From: Alphaproteobacteria bacterium
Lineage (GTDB): Bacteria; Pseudomonadota; Alphaproteobacteria; Geminicoccales; Geminicoccaceae
DNA length: 64,000 bases
Reading direction: 5' to 3'
Assembly: GCA_026990035.1 (NCBI GenBank)
Contig: JALSIM010000026.1
Location: forward strand, 97,938 to 161,937
Position 1 is the stretch's first letter. Every line of letters begins with the position of its first letter. Below are positions 27,220-36,485 of the stretch, piece by piece. Made by a program: the position numbers and the translations under genes. The notes below the pieces were generated by a model. The model was not told the origin of the DNA. It saw only the letters and a list, made by a program, of their open reading frames with translations, and ran no database searches.

Positions 27220-28119
27220 ATGCGGGTCGATTGGAAGGGCGTGTTCCCGGCGCTGATGACGGAGTTCCACGAGGACGGATCGCTCGATCTCGATGCCACC
27301 CGCCGCCATGCGGCGCTGTGCCTCGAGGCCGGCTGCACCGGCCTCGTCGTGCTCGGCACGCTGGGCGAGAACACCTCGCTGCGCCCGGAGGAGAAGGAAG
27401 AGGTGGCGGCCGCGGTGGTGGAGGTGGCCGACGGTCGCGTACCGGTGCTGGCCGGGATCGCCGAATACACCACCGCCTTCGCCACCGAAGCGGCAGCGCG
27501 CGCCGAGCGGGCCGGGTGCGACGGGCTGATGGTCCTGCCGGGCATGGTCTATCCTCAGGACGAACGGGAGGCGGTCGCCCATTTCGCGGCCGTGGCCGAG
27601 GCCACCCCGCTGCCGATCATGATCTACAACAATCCGGTCGCCTACCGGGTCGATCTCGAACCCGCCGGGCTCGAACGGCTGGCCGACAGGGACAACATCG
27701 TGGCAGTCAAGGATTCCTCCCACGACAGCCGCCGGATCACCGACATGATCAACCACCTGGGCGATCGCTTCCGGATCTTCTGCGGAGTGGACGATCTGCT
27801 GTTCGAGAACCTTCTCTGCGGGGCGGTCGGCTGGGTTTCCGGCCTCGCCAACAGTTTTCCCCTGGAGGCGGTGCGCCTGTTCGAGCTGACCGCGGCGAAG
27901 CGGCTCGAGGAAGCGCTCGCTCTCTATCGCTGGTTCATGCCCCTCCTCCACCTCGATACCGACCGCAAGCTGGTGCAGATGATCAAACTCGCCAACCAGC
28001 TCGCCGGCACCGGCCGTGAATGGGTTCGCCGTCCCCGGCTGCCGCTCGAGGGGGAGGAACGCCGCCGGGTGGAGGAGCTCGTCCGCCATGCCCTCGCCAA
28101 CCGTCCGGCGATTCTCTGA
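27220..28119 (+). CDS. DapA-superfamily lyase/deaminase, possibly 1-pyrroline-4-hydroxy-2-carboxylate deaminase-like
   Basis: This 299-residue TIM-barrel protein of the dihydrodipicolinate synthase family has the Schiff-base Lys164 (VAVKDSS), Tyr136 (MIYNNP) and the GTLGENTSL phosphate-like loop. The sequence YRWFMPLLHLDTDRKLVQ and the GVDDLLFE segment resemble 1-pyrroline-4-hydroxy-2-carboxylate deaminase of hydroxyproline breakdown. Company with uronate dehydrogenase suggests instead a sugar-acid dehydratase such as that for 5-dehydro-4-deoxyglucarate, but the N-terminal motifs differ from KdgD. Superfamily is secure; substrate is open. Confidence 0.85.
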   Translation: MRVDWKGVFPALMTEFHEDGSLDLDATRRHAALCLEAGCTGLVVLGTLGENTSLRPEEKEEVAAAVVEVADGRVPVLAGIAEYTTAFATEAAARAERAGCDGLMVLPGMVYPQDEREAVAHFAAVAEATPLPIMIYNNPVAYRVDLEPAGLERLADRDNIVAVKDSSHDSRRITDMINHLGDRFRIFCGVDDLLFENLLCGAVGWVSGLANSFPLEAVRLFELTAAKRLEEALALYRWFMPLLHLDTDRKLVQMIKLANQLAGTGREWVRRPRLPLEGEERRRVEELVRHALANRPAIL

Positions 28120-28633
28120 GCCCCGATCCGGCGAAGTCGCGCGGACCCGGCGCCGCGACCGGTTCCTCTGCGACGCCATGCTCGGTCATCTCGCCCGCTG
28201 GCTCAGGGCTGCCGGCTACGATACCGAGCTGGCGCCGCCCCGGGCCGGCGACCGCACCCTCCTCGATTCCGCGCGCCGCGAGGGGCGGATCCTCCTCACC
28301 TGCGATCGCACCATCCCCGGCGACGGGGGCCGGGTCCGGCACCTGCCGATGGCCGAGCTTTCCGAGCTCGCCCGCATTCTCCGCGAGGATCTCGGCATCG
28401 ACTGGCTGCGTGCGCCCTTCAGCCGCTGCCTCCTCGACAATGCCGAACTCGAGCAGGTGGCCGATCCGGCGACGGCGGGAATCCCGGCGCCCGCGCGCCA
28501 TCTGCCCGGCCCTTTCACCCGCTGTCCCCGCTGCGGGCGGCTGTTCTGGCCGGGAAGTCACGTGCGGCGGATGCGCGAACGGCTCGCGAGCTGGTACCGC
28601 GGGACGAGGAAGGCCGCCCGGCGTCCGTCCTGA
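28088..28633 (+). CDS. Mut7-C (PIN-like) RNase domain protein
   Basis: This 181-residue protein has the Mut7-C pattern: [22 protein letters not shown] with the first acidic residue, GRILLTCDR with a second, and a C-terminal zinc-ribbon CPRCG followed by [13 protein letters not shown]. Mut7-C domains are PIN-fold predicted ribonucleases. The ATG at 28088 overlaps the upstream gene by 32 bases; no better start was seen. The N-terminal 20 residues before RFLCD are Arg-rich and may be loosely conserved. Its link to the uronate pathway is doubtful. Confidence 0.85.
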   Translation: MPSPTVRRFSEPRSGEVARTRRRDRFLCDAMLGHLARWLRAAGYDTELAPPRAGDRTLLDSARREGRILLTCDRTIPGDGGRVRHLPMAELSELARILREDLGIDWLRAPFSRCLLDNAELEQVADPATAGIPAPARHLPGPFTRCPRCGRLFWPGSHVRRMRERLASWYRGTRKAARRPS

Positions 28634-28716
28634 GAGGACTTCTGTCGCGGATCGGCAAGCGGCCGGCGCGACGGCGGCGCAAAGAGGATCATGCGGTGGT
28701 GGTGGAGGTCGGTATC

Positions 28717-30096
28717 TTGCCCCTGTCCGTTTTCGACCTGTTCACGATCGGCATCGGCCCGTCGAGCTCCCACACGGTGGGACCGATGCGGGCCGCCAAC
28801 CGGTTCCTGGAGGATCTCCGGAGCCGCGCCCTGCTCCCCGCCGTGGCCCGGATCGAGATCGCCCTCTACGGCTCCCTGGCGCTCACCGGCAAGGGGCACG
28901 GCACCGACCGGGCGGTCCTGCTCGGCCTCCTCGGGGAGGAGCCGGAAACGGTCGATCCCGCGGCCGGCGAGGCGCTTTTGGCGAGGGTCCGGGAGCACGG
29001 CCGCCTGCCGCTGGGCGGGGGACCGGTGATCGCCTTCGACGAAGGAAGCGATCTCCGGTTCCGCCACGGCGAAAGCCTTCCGCGCCATCCCAACGGGATG
29101 CGGTTTCGCGCATCTGATGCCGCCGGCCGGCCGCTGCTGGAGGCGACCTACTATTCCACCGGTGGCGGCTTCGTGGTGAGCGAGGAGGAGGCCTCGGCGC
29201 CCTCCCCCGATCGCAGCAACATCGCTCTGCCCCACCCCTTCTCCTCGGCGGCCGAGCTCCTCGCGCGGGCGGCCGAGGCCGATCTGCGGATCGCCGAGCT
29301 GGTGCTGGAGAACGAGACCGCCTGGCGCAGCCGGGAGGAGGTCGCGGCCGGTCTGCTCCGGATCTGGGCGGTGATGGAGGGTTGCATCGAACGCGGCTGT
29401 CGCACCGAGGGTGTGCTGCCCGGCGGGCTCCGCGTGCGGCGGCGCGCGCCCGCCCTCCACGCCGAGCTCACGAAACGGCCCGAGGCCGGGCTCCGCGATC
29501 AGCTCACCGTGCTCGACTGGGTCAATCTCTACGCCCTCGCCGTCAACGAGGAGAATGCCGCCGGCGGCCGCGTCGTGACCGCCCCCACCAACGGGGCCGC
29601 GGGTGTCATTCCCGCCGTCCTCGCCTATTACACCCGCTTCGTGCCGGGCGCCTCGGACCGGGGCGTCGTCGACTTCCTGCTGACCGCCGGGGCGATCGGC
29701 ATGCTGTACAAGGAAAACGCTTCCATCGCCGCGGCGGAGGTCGGCTGTCAGGGCGAGGTCGGGGTCGCCTGCTCGATGGCCGCCGGCGGTCTCTGCGCGG
29801 TCCTGGGAGGCAGCAACGCCCAGATCGAGAACGCCGCGGAGATCGGCATGGAGCACAATCTGGGGTTGACCTGCGATCCGATCGCCGGCCTCGTCCAGAT
29901 TCCCTGCATCGAGCGCAACACGATGGGTGCGGTGAAGGCGATCAACGCCGCCCGGCTCGCGCTGCGGGGCGACGGGACCCATCACGTCTCTCTCGACAAG
30001 GTGATCGAAACCATGCGAGAGACGGGCCGCGACATGTCGGACAAGTACAAGGAGACCTCCCTCGGCGGTCTCGCGGTCAATCGCGTGGAGTGTTGA
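28717..30096 (+). CDS. sdaA: L-serine ammonia-lyase (iron-sulfur type)
   Basis: This single-chain enzyme deaminates L-serine to pyruvate and ammonia using a 4Fe-4S cluster. The opening [25 protein letters not shown] is the family hallmark, and the C-terminal half has the alpha-subunit segments [13 protein letters not shown] and [35 protein letters not shown] at 28717 is the best start because GGAGG lies eight bases upstream and families begin just before LSVFDLF; GTG codons at 28696 would add seven residues. It is three bases ahead of glyA, a serine/glycine pairing. Confidence 0.94.
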
Positions 30097-30099
30097 CGT

Positions 30100-31422
30100 A
30101 TGGCGCAAGGAGCTGCCGGCCTGCGTGAGCGGGCCCCGGTGACCGGCGATCGCGGGTTCTTTTCGGCCGGCCTGGCGGAGCGGGATCCGGAGATCCACGC
30201 CGCCATCCGCGACGAGCTGCGGCGGCAGCAGCGGCAGATCGAGCTCATCGCCAGCGAGAACATCGTCAGCCGTGCGGTGCTCGAGGCCCAGGGGTCGGTG
30301 CTCACCAACAAATACGCCGAAGGCTATCCCGGGCGCCGCTACTATGGCGGCTGCGAGCATGTCGATGTCGCCGAGGCGCTGGCCATCGAGCGGGCGAAAC
30401 GTCTCTTCGGCTGCGCCTTCGCTAACGTCCAGCCGCATTCCGGGGCCCAGGCCAACGGAGCGGTGATGCTGGCGCTGACCAAACCGGGTGATGTCATTCT
30501 CGGCATGGATCTCTCGGCCGGCGGTCATCTCACGCACGGCGCCCGCCCCGCCCTTTCCGGCAAATGGTTCCGGGCGGTCCATTACGGGGTCCGACGCGAG
30601 GACGGGCTGATCGACTACGAAGAGGTGGCCCGGCTCGCCGAAACCCATCGGCCGAAGCTGATCATCGCCGGCGCCTCGGCCTATTCGCGGATCATCGACT
30701 TCGCCCGTTTCCGCGAGATCGCCGACATGGTGGGCGCCTATCTCATGGTCGACATGGCGCATATCGCCGGGCTGGTGGCCACCGGTCTCCATCCTTCGCC
30801 GATCCCTCATGCCCATGTGGTGACCAGCACCACCCACAAGACCCTGCGCGGGCCGCGGGGCGGGCTCGTCCTGAGCGACGATCCCGAGCTCGGCCGCCGG
30901 ATCAACTCGGCCGTCTTTCCCGGTCTGCAGGGCGGGCCGCTGATGCATGTGATCGCCGCCAAGGCGGTGGCCTTCCGGGAAGCCCTCTCGCCCGGGTTCG
31001 CGGCCTACTGCCGGGAGGTGGTGGACAATGCGCGCACCCTGGCGGCGGTGATGGTGGAGCGTGGTCTCGCCATCGTCTCCGGCGGCACCGACACCCATCT
31101 GATGCTGGTCGATCTCCGGCCCAAGGGCCTCACGGGCGATGTGGCGGAGGCCGCCCTCGAGCGGGTGGGGATCACCTGCAACAAGAACGGCGTGCCTTTC
31201 GATCCGGAAAAACCGACGGTGACCTCGGGCATCCGTCTCGGGACCCCGGCCGGTACCACGCGCGGCTTCGGCATCGCCGAGTTCCGGGAGATCGGCGGGA
31301 TGATCGGCGATGTGCTGGATGCGCTGGCGAGCGGAGGCGAGCTCGCCGAGGACACGCTCGCCCTCCTCCGTCGGCGGGTCGCGGATCTCTGCGATCGCTT
31401 CCCCGTCTACGAGGGGTTCTAG
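30100..31422 (+). CDS. glyA: Serine hydroxymethyltransferase
   Basis: GlyA interconverts serine and glycine with tetrahydrofolate and PLP. The 440-residue protein has [34 protein letters not shown] and the PLP Lys247 in [14 protein letters not shown]. Length is normal, with an N-terminal extension of about 20 residues before the conserved region. Directly behind sdaA, it probably feeds serine made from glycine into pyruvate, or supplies one-carbon units during serine or glycine growth. Confidence 0.96.
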   Translation: MAQGAAGLRERAPVTGDRGFFSAGLAERDPEIHAAIRDELRRQQRQIELIASENIVSRAVLEAQGSVLTNKYAEGYPGRRYYGGCEHVDVAEALAIERAKRLFGCAFANVQPHSGAQANGAVMLALTKPGDVILGMDLSAGGHLTHGARPALSGKWFRAVHYGVRREDGLIDYEEVARLAETHRPKLIIAGASAYSRIIDFARFREIADMVGAYLMVDMAHIAGLVATGLHPSPIPHAHVVTSTTHKTLRGPRGGLVLSDDPELGRRINSAVFPGLQGGPLMHVIAAKAVAFREALSPGFAAYCREVVDNARTLAAVMVERGLAIVSGGTDTHLMLVDLRPKGLTGDVAEAALERVGITCNKNGVPFDPEKPTVTSGIRLGTPAGTTRGFGIAEFREIGGMIGDVLDALASGGELAEDTLALLRRRVADLCDRFPVYEGF

Positions 31423-31492
31423 GGCGTCTGGCGGGAGCGCCGGCGGCGGGCTAGTCTGCCCGCGGTTCGCGTTTTCAGGGATGTGCCCGGGA

Positions 31493-33250
31493 ATGAGCAG
31501 CCTCGACCCCGTCACCCTCGCCGTCATCGAGAACGGCCTCGCCCAGGTCTGCAACGAGATGGATCTCGCCTTCTCGCGCGCCGCCTTCTCGCCGGTGATC
31601 GCCGAGGCCAACGACCGTTCGGACGGCATCTACCACCGCGAGGGCGGGCGGCTGATCGCGCAGGGGGAACTCGGCCTGCCGGTGTTCGTCGGCACCATGC
31701 AGGATTCGACCCGGGCGGTGCTCGACGCCATCGCCGCCGGCAGCGCCGCCCCGCCCGAGGAGGGGGACATCTTCATCCTCAACGATCCCTATCTGGGCGG
31801 CACCCATCTGATGGACGTCAAGTTCGTCACCCCCTTCTTCTACCGGGACGAGCTGTTCTGCTGGCTGGCCAATACCGGCCATTGGCCGGACATCGGCGGC
31901 GCCGTTCCGGGCGGCTTTTCGGCCAACGCCACGGAGGTGGAGCAGGAAGGGCTGCGGCTGCCGCCGGTCAAGCTCTACAAGAAGGGCGAGCTCGATACCG
32001 AGATCTACGGCATCATCACCTCCAACATCCGTGTCGCCGAACAGCGGATCGGCGACATCCGCGCCCAGCGGGCGGCGCTGCTGGTGGGAGCACGACGTCT
32101 CACCGCTCTGCTCGATCGTTACGGCCGGGACACCGTCGATGCCGCGATCGACGAGCTCGAGAAACGGGCCGAAACCCAGATGCGGGCGCGGATCGCCCCG
32201 ATCCCGGACGGCATCTACGAGGGCACGGCGGTGGTCGACAGTGACGGGGTGGTGGACGAGCCGCTGTGGATCCGCCTCAGGATCACCAAAAGGGACAGCG
32301 AGCTCCACTTCGATCTCTCGGAATCGAGCCCCCCCTGCCGCGGGCCGATGAACAGCGTGATCGCCACCACCCGCTCCTCGATCTATCTCGCCATCAAGCA
32401 CATCTTCCCCGAGGTGCCCATCAACGCCGGCATGTTCGTGCCGCTGCGGATCACCGATCCCGAGGGGACCTTCCTCTACGCCCGATATCCCCGCCCGGTC
32501 TCCGGCTGTGCGGCGGAAGTGAGCCAGCGGATCGCCGAGGCGGTGTTCGCGGCGATGGTGGAGGCGGTGCCCGAGCGGGTGACCGCGGCTCCCGCCGGCA
32601 CCTCCGGCAATTTCGCCCTCGGCGGCAGCGACCCGCTGCGCCGGCGCAATTACGTGATGTATCACATCACGGGCGGCGGCTACGGTGGCAACGCCGATCA
32701 CGACGGGCTTTCCTACGGCTGCTCGACCATCGGCATTTCCAAGAGCGCGCCCGTCGAGGTCACCGAACAGCAGTATCCGGTGCTGTTCGAGGAATTCGCC
32801 CTGCGCGAGGGCTCCGGCGGTGCCGGTCGCCGGCGCGGCGGCTTCGGTGCCCGCTACACGGTGCGGCTGACGGCGGGCGAGGCGCGCGCCTCCTTCGTCA
32901 TGGACCACGGCCGCTTCGGTCCCCAGGGCGTGCTCGGTGGCCGCGACGGCGCCTGTAATCGCATCACCGTCCACTACGCCGACGGCCGGACCTATCTTCC
33001 GCCCCACATTTCCAAGGACCAGGGCGTGCCGGTGGCCGCCGGCGACCGGATCACCATCGAGACACCGGGCGGCGGCGGCTACGGGGATCCGTTCGAGCGC
33101 GAACCGGAGCTCGTCGTCCGCGACCTGCGCCGCGGCTATTACACCGTGGCGCAGGCGCGGGACTGGTACGGGGTCGTGGTGGGAAAAGAGACGCTGGAGC
33201 TGGACCTTCCGGCGACCGAACGGCTGCGGGCCGCGGTCGGCGGGCGCTGA
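31493..33250 (+). CDS. hyuB: Hydantoinase/oxoprolinase subunit B (N-methylhydantoinase B)
   Basis: This 585-residue protein has the HyuB opening LDPVTLAVIENGLAQVCNEMDLAFSRAAFSPVI and the later DIFILNDPYLGGTHLMDVKF segment. Near the end is the GDRITIETPGGGGYGDP motif that closes most HyuB proteins. With HyuA it performs ATP-dependent ring opening of hydantoins or 5-oxoproline; substrates vary. The ATG at 31493 is chosen over one four codons upstream. Its expected partner HyuA is not adjacent but at 40.5-42.5 kb on the other strand. The stop is four bases from the stop of the convergent DUF2892 gene. Confidence 0.92.
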   Translation: MSSLDPVTLAVIENGLAQVCNEMDLAFSRAAFSPVIAEANDRSDGIYHREGGRLIAQGELGLPVFVGTMQDSTRAVLDAIAAGSAAPPEEGDIFILNDPYLGGTHLMDVKFVTPFFYRDELFCWLANTGHWPDIGGAVPGGFSANATEVEQEGLRLPPVKLYKKGELDTEIYGIITSNIRVAEQRIGDIRAQRAALLVGARRLTALLDRYGRDTVDAAIDELEKRAETQMRARIAPIPDGIYEGTAVVDSDGVVDEPLWIRLRITKRDSELHFDLSESSPPCRGPMNSVIATTRSSIYLAIKHIFPEVPINAGMFVPLRITDPEGTFLYARYPRPVSGCAAEVSQRIAEAVFAAMVEAVPERVTAAPAGTSGNFALGGSDPLRRRNYVMYHITGGGYGGNADHDGLSYGCSTIGISKSAPVEVTEQQYPVLFEEFALREGSGGAGRRRGGFGARYTVRLTAGEARASFVMDHGRFGPQGVLGGRDGACNRITVHYADGRTYLPPHISKDQGVPVAAGDRITIETPGGGGYGDPFEREPELVVRDLRRGYYTVAQARDWYGVVVGKETLELDLPATERLRAAVGGR

Positions 33251-33253
33251 GGT

Positions 33254-33454
33254 TCAGGCCTTCTTCTGCTCCAGTGGGCAGGTGGAGAGGCCGAACAGCT
33301 TGTAGGCCGGACAGGAGCCGACGAGCCCGGTCACCAGCGGGATCAGACCGATCCAGCCCCAGTTGGTCTGCGGCCCCCAGAACACCAGGGAGATCAGAAC
33401 CAGACCGACGAGGACGCGGATCACGCGATCGACGGTGCCGACGTTGCGGGTCAT
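33254..33454 (-). CDS. DUF2892 small membrane protein
   Basis: This 66-residue protein begins MTRNVGTVDRVIRVLVG, the typical DUF2892 opening, and has two membrane helices, the second ending GLVGSCPAYKLFGLSTC. The two conserved cysteines of this tail are present. The family is often found with rhodaneses, sulfide-related genes and Crp/Fnr regulators. It is downstream of the Crp/Fnr gene on the same strand, and a perfect palindrome lies about 70 bases before its start. Confidence 0.9.
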   Translation of the reverse strand: MTRNVGTVDRVIRVLVGLVLISLVFWGPQTNWGWIGLIPLVTGLVGSCPAYKLFGLSTCPLEQKKA

Positions 33455-33517
33455 GGGCTTTCCTCCGAGCTTGCCGACGGTCGTCGGGATGTCCGGAGCC
33501 TAGCCCGAACCTCGCAT

Positions 33518-33543
33518 CCCTCCGTGACTAAGTCACCGAAGGG
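33518..33543. promoter_or_regulatory. Palindrome at the end of the Crp/Fnr gene, operator or hairpin
   Basis: The core GTGACTAAGTCAC at 33524-33536 is a perfect 13-base palindrome, flanked by CCCTCC and CGAAGGG that extend a hairpin with one bulge. It covers the Crp/Fnr stop codon and lies 70-82 bases before the DUF2892 start. The GTGAC half resembles half-sites of Crp/Fnr regulators (TGTGA-type), though spacing is one base short of the Crp consensus. It could be the autoregulator's operator for DUF2892, or a transcript-end hairpin without a T tract. Confidence 0.45.
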
Positions 33544-34210
33544 CGGCGGCGAGCCGGGCGAGGGCCGAGCGATCGCGAAGCGCGATCGCCCGACGTCCGA
33601 GGCGCACCCAGCCCCGTCGCTCGAATTCCTTGAGCTGCCGGCTCACCACCTCGCGTGCGGTTCCGAGTTCGGTCGCCAGATCCTGATGGCGCAGTTCGAG
33701 AGGCCCGGCGGCGCGGCGCTCCTGTTCGAGGAGCAGCGCCGCGAGCCGGACGTCGACCCGGGCGAAGGCGACCTGGCTCACGAGGGCCATGAGATCGGCG
33801 AGGCGGACCGCGAAACTGGTGAACACCAGACGCCGGAACGCCGGTGAGCGCCCGAGCAGCTCCTCGAACACGGCGCGCGGCACGGTGAGCGCCTCGAGTT
33901 CCGTCTCGGCGATGCCCTCGGCCTCGTAATCGTTGCCGGCGAGCAGGCAGCAGGTGGTGAGGATGCAGCTCTCGCCACGGCCGACACGGTAGAGGACGAT
34001 CTCGTGGCCTCCCGGATCGACGAGTTGCACACGCACGGTGCCGCGCGCCAGGATCAGCCAGCCCGCACAGGCGTCGCCGGGCCGGAACAGGACCGTGCCC
34101 GCCGGCAGGGTCACGAACCGGCCGGCCTCGCGCAGCCGTCGCCGGCAGTCGGGTTCCAGTTCGGCCAGGGAAGGGATCCGGCCGATCGGGTCGGACCGGG
34201 GCTCGGTCAT
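33533..34210 (-). CDS. Crp/Fnr family transcription regulator with clustered cysteines
   Basis: This 225-residue regulator has an N-terminal cNMP-binding-like beta barrel (residues 15-130) and a C-terminal winged helix with LRHQDLATELGTAREVVSRQLKEF as the helix-turn-helix. It has five cysteines in the sensor half, Cys22, Cys48, Cys82, Cys87 and Cys88, the last three in GESCILTTCCLL. The arginine and serine of a true cAMP pocket are not evident, so it may sense redox, sulfide or gas rather than cAMP. It is co-directional with a DUF2892 gene downstream and two unknown genes upstream. Confidence 0.88.
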   Translation of the reverse strand: MTEPRSDPIGRIPSLAELEPDCRRRLREAGRFVTLPAGTVLFRPGDACAGWLILARGTVRVQLVDPGGHEIVLYRVGRGESCILTTCCLLAGNDYEAEGIAETELEALTVPRAVFEELLGRSPAFRRLVFTSFAVRLADLMALVSQVAFARVDVRLAALLLEQERRAAGPLELRHQDLATELGTAREVVSRQLKEFERRGWVRLGRRAIALRDRSALARLAAALR

Positions 34211-34217
34211 CGGGCGC

Positions 34218-34829
34218 CTACCGCAGCCGCGAGGAAGGAGGCGGGCGCATCGCCAGCGGTACCTGACGACGCTGGAGGAGATAGAACTGCCAGTTGGGCG
34301 AGTAATCGGTCACCCGGATCTCCATGGTCACCGTCTCCCCCGGACGCACCAGCCCGTCGTAGAAGGTGACGGCGTCGATCGGCTCGTCGGTCTGCCAGGC
34401 GGCGGCGAAACGGTCGGAACGGTAGACCCTCCCGGCTCCCGCCGCCTGGGCGAAGGACAGCCCGTCCTCGAAGGGACTCGGGCGCGATTTGAGCTCGCGG
34501 AGCTCCATCTCGAAGCTCGACCAGGGCCGCCCGGTGCGGTTGCGGACCACCTTGACGAGCACGAAGCCGATCTCCGGCGCGCCGCCGAGCCGGTTGCCGA
34601 AGGCGGCGCGCATGCCGCGGATGGTGAGCACCGCCGGCCGCTCGTCGTCGAAGATCTCCTCGACCAGGACGAAGGGATCCGCGGGGGTCCCGCGACCACG
34701 TCCTTCGAGGATCACGAAACCGCCCTCCTCGTCGCTGAAGGTGATCCCGTCGAGGGTCACCGGCTCCGACCGCAGGGCCGTCGGCAGGAGAACCCCGAAA
34801 AGCAGCGCCACGAGACCCGGAACCGACAT
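34218..34829 (-). CDS. Secreted hypothetical protein
   Basis: I do not recognise this 203-residue protein. It has a short signal peptide (LVALLFGVLLPTALRS). The mature part looks beta-rich and includes DDERPAVLTIRGMR and the segment GRPWSSFEMELRELKSRPSPFEDGLSFAQ, suggesting a fixed beta-sandwich. No cysteines or catalytic motif are visible. It ends seven bases before the Crp/Fnr gene, so the two are likely in one operon. Confidence 0.7.
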   Translation of the reverse strand: MSVPGLVALLFGVLLPTALRSEPVTLDGITFSDEEGGFVILEGRGRGTPADPFVLVEEIFDDERPAVLTIRGMRAAFGNRLGGAPEIGFVLVKVVRNRTGRPWSSFEMELRELKSRPSPFEDGLSFAQAAGAGRVYRSDRFAAAWQTDEPIDAVTFYDGLVRPGETVTMEIRVTDYSPNWQFYLLQRRQVPLAMRPPPSSRLR

Positions 34830-34861
34830 CGCCCCCTTCTCCGCGAAGCCGAGCTCGACGG

Positions 34862-35251
34862 TCAGACGAGAAAATCCAGCTCCGGCGGCGACCAGTCGGC
34901 CGCCCCGGCTTCCCTTCGGCACCAGGCGAAGGCCGCCCGCTGCCGATCGGCGAGGAAGCGCCGTGCCAGGGGCCCTTCGCCCGGCCCCCGATAGACGCCT
35001 TCCTCGCGCAGAGCGGCGAAATGGCCTTCCCCGGGCAGACCGTCGCTCCGGCGCACCACGAGACAGGCGAGATCCGGTCCGCCGCGGGCTTCGACCCGGC
35101 GGCAGACCCGCCCCAGATCGCGACACAGAGCGGCCACCGTGACCGGGGTCACCCGGCGACCGAAACGGCGGAGAATCGCACCGTAGGTCAGGGTCTCGCC
35201 GCGGCTTCCGGCGGCCAGCAGCAGCCGCTCCAGCGCATCGATCTCGACCAT
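34862..35251 (-). CDS. Small conserved hypothetical protein
   Basis: This protein of about 129 residues starts at an ATG with AGAGGA ten bases upstream; longer starts at 35284 or 35401 lack support. Its segments GETLTYGAILRRFGRRVTP and LACLVVRRSDGLPGEGHF resemble a family of small alphaproteobacterial proteins often mislabelled as ribose-phosphate pyrophosphokinase. The first segment looks like a winged-helix element. The function is unknown. It is the first gene of the minus-strand set ending with DUF2892, and is divergent from the NMT1-type transporter. Confidence 0.65.
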   Translation of the reverse strand: MVEIDALERLLLAAGSRGETLTYGAILRRFGRRVTPVTVAALCRDLGRVCRRVEARGGPDLACLVVRRSDGLPGEGHFAALREEGVYRGPGEGPLARRFLADRQRAAFAWCRREAGAADWSPPELDFLV

Positions 35252-35459
35252 GGCGAGGCTTTCCTCTAGTTTCGGTCCCAACATGAGAGCCTCGGACGGG
35301 CGGTGCAAGGCCGCCGCTTCGCCGGCGTCCCCCGTGGCTCCGGGCGAATCGCGATCCTCGGTGTCGCCCGTGGCCCTTGCCCGACGCCCGCAGGCCGACA
35401 TCTATGGTTTTCCTGAAAAGTTCCGCGGCCGTGCAGCGAGCAGAAGGCAGGAGAGAGCC

Positions 35460-36485
35460 GTGCCCAGCAACTTCCGTCCCATCCCTATTCTCGCCCTCCT
35501 GACGGCGGCGCTCCTGGCGCTCCCGCCGGTCGCCGAGGCCCAGGAAAAGGTGATCTTCGGCACCAACTGGAAGGCCGAGGCCGAGCATGGCGGCTTCTAC
35601 CAGGCGCTGGCGATGGGCCTGTACGCGAAATACGGGCTCGAGGTGACCATCCGCCAGGGCGGTCCGCAGGTGAACCACGCCCAGCTCCTCGCCGCCGACA
35701 AGATCGACTTCAACATGGGCGGTAACCTTTTCAGCCAGTTCAATTTCGACGCCCAGGGCATTCCGGTCGTCACCGTCGCCGCCTTCTTCCAGAAGGAGCC
35801 GCAGGCCCTGTTCGCCCATCCCGGATCGGGTGTCCGGAGCTTCGAGGATCTCCGGGGGCGCACCCTGTTCATCAGCACCGGCGGGCGGATGACCTTCTGG
35901 CGCTGGCTGAAGGCCGAATTCGGCCTCGAGGATTCGCAGATCCGACCCTACACCTTCAACCCCGGTCCCTTCGTCGCCGATCCCGAGAGCGTCCAGCAGG
36001 GCTATGTCAGCTCCGAGCCCTTCGCCATCCAACGGGTCGGCGGTTTCGAGCCGGTGGTGCTGCTGATGGCCGACGCCGGCTACGACACCTATTCCACGAT
36101 CCTCCAGGTCAAGCGCCGGCTGGTGGAGGAGAAGCCCGAGATCGTCCAGGCCTTCGTCGATGCCTCGATCGAAGGCTGGTACTACTATCTCTACGGTGAT
36201 CCGACCCCGGGCAACAGGCTCATCAAGCAGGAAAACCCGGACATGACCGACGAGCAGATCGCCTTCTCGCGCAAGGCCATGATGGATTACGGCCTCGTCG
36301 ATTCCGGCGACGCGCTCACCCTCGGCATCGGGGCGATGACCGATGCCCGCTGGCAGAGCTTCTTCGAGAAGGCGGTGGGCTGGGGTCTCTATCCCGCCGA
36401 CCTCCCTTATCGGGAAGGTTACACCCTGGCCTTCGTCAACAAGGGCCACGGCCTGGAGTTGAAGCGGCGGCTTCTCGACCGGTGA
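35460..36485 (+). CDS. ABC substrate-binding protein, NMT1/THI5-like
   Basis: This 341-residue periplasmic protein starts at a GTG behind an AGGAGAGA site and has a signal peptide (ILALLTAALLALPPVAEA). The mature part has FGTNWKAEAEHGGFYQAL and GGPQVNHAQLLAADKIDF, the pattern of the NMT1/THI5-like family, which binds pyrimidines, riboflavin, thiamine precursors or related small solutes. No TPP or FMN riboswitch motif was seen in the 208-base leader, so the ligand is open. ATPase and permease genes follow with overlaps. Confidence 0.9.
   Translation: MPSNFRPIPILALLTAALLALPPVAEAQEKVIFGTNWKAEAEHGGFYQALAMGLYAKYGLEVTIRQGGPQVNHAQLLAADKIDFNMGGNLFSQFNFDAQGIPVVTVAAFFQKEPQALFAHPGSGVRSFEDLRGRTLFISTGGRMTFWRWLKAEFGLEDSQIRPYTFNPGPFVADPESVQQGYVSSEPFAIQRVGGFEPVVLLMADAGYDTYSTILQVKRRLVEEKPEIVQAFVDASIEGWYYYLYGDPTPGNRLIKQENPDMTDEQIAFSRKAMMDYGLVDSGDALTLGIGAMTDARWQSFFEKAVGWGLYPADLPYREGYTLAFVNKGHGLELKRRLLDR

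Noticed and set aside
27220..28119. Firm assignment as dihydrodipicolinate synthase (dapA)
   Set aside because: The sequence around YRWFMPLLHLDT and the sugar-acid neighbour do not fit lysine synthesis DapA, so only the superfamily is given.
35252..35459. TPP or FMN riboswitch before the NMT1/THI5-type binding protein
   Set aside because: I looked for the conserved TPP (CTGAGA and ACCTGAT-like) and FMN core bases and did not find them.
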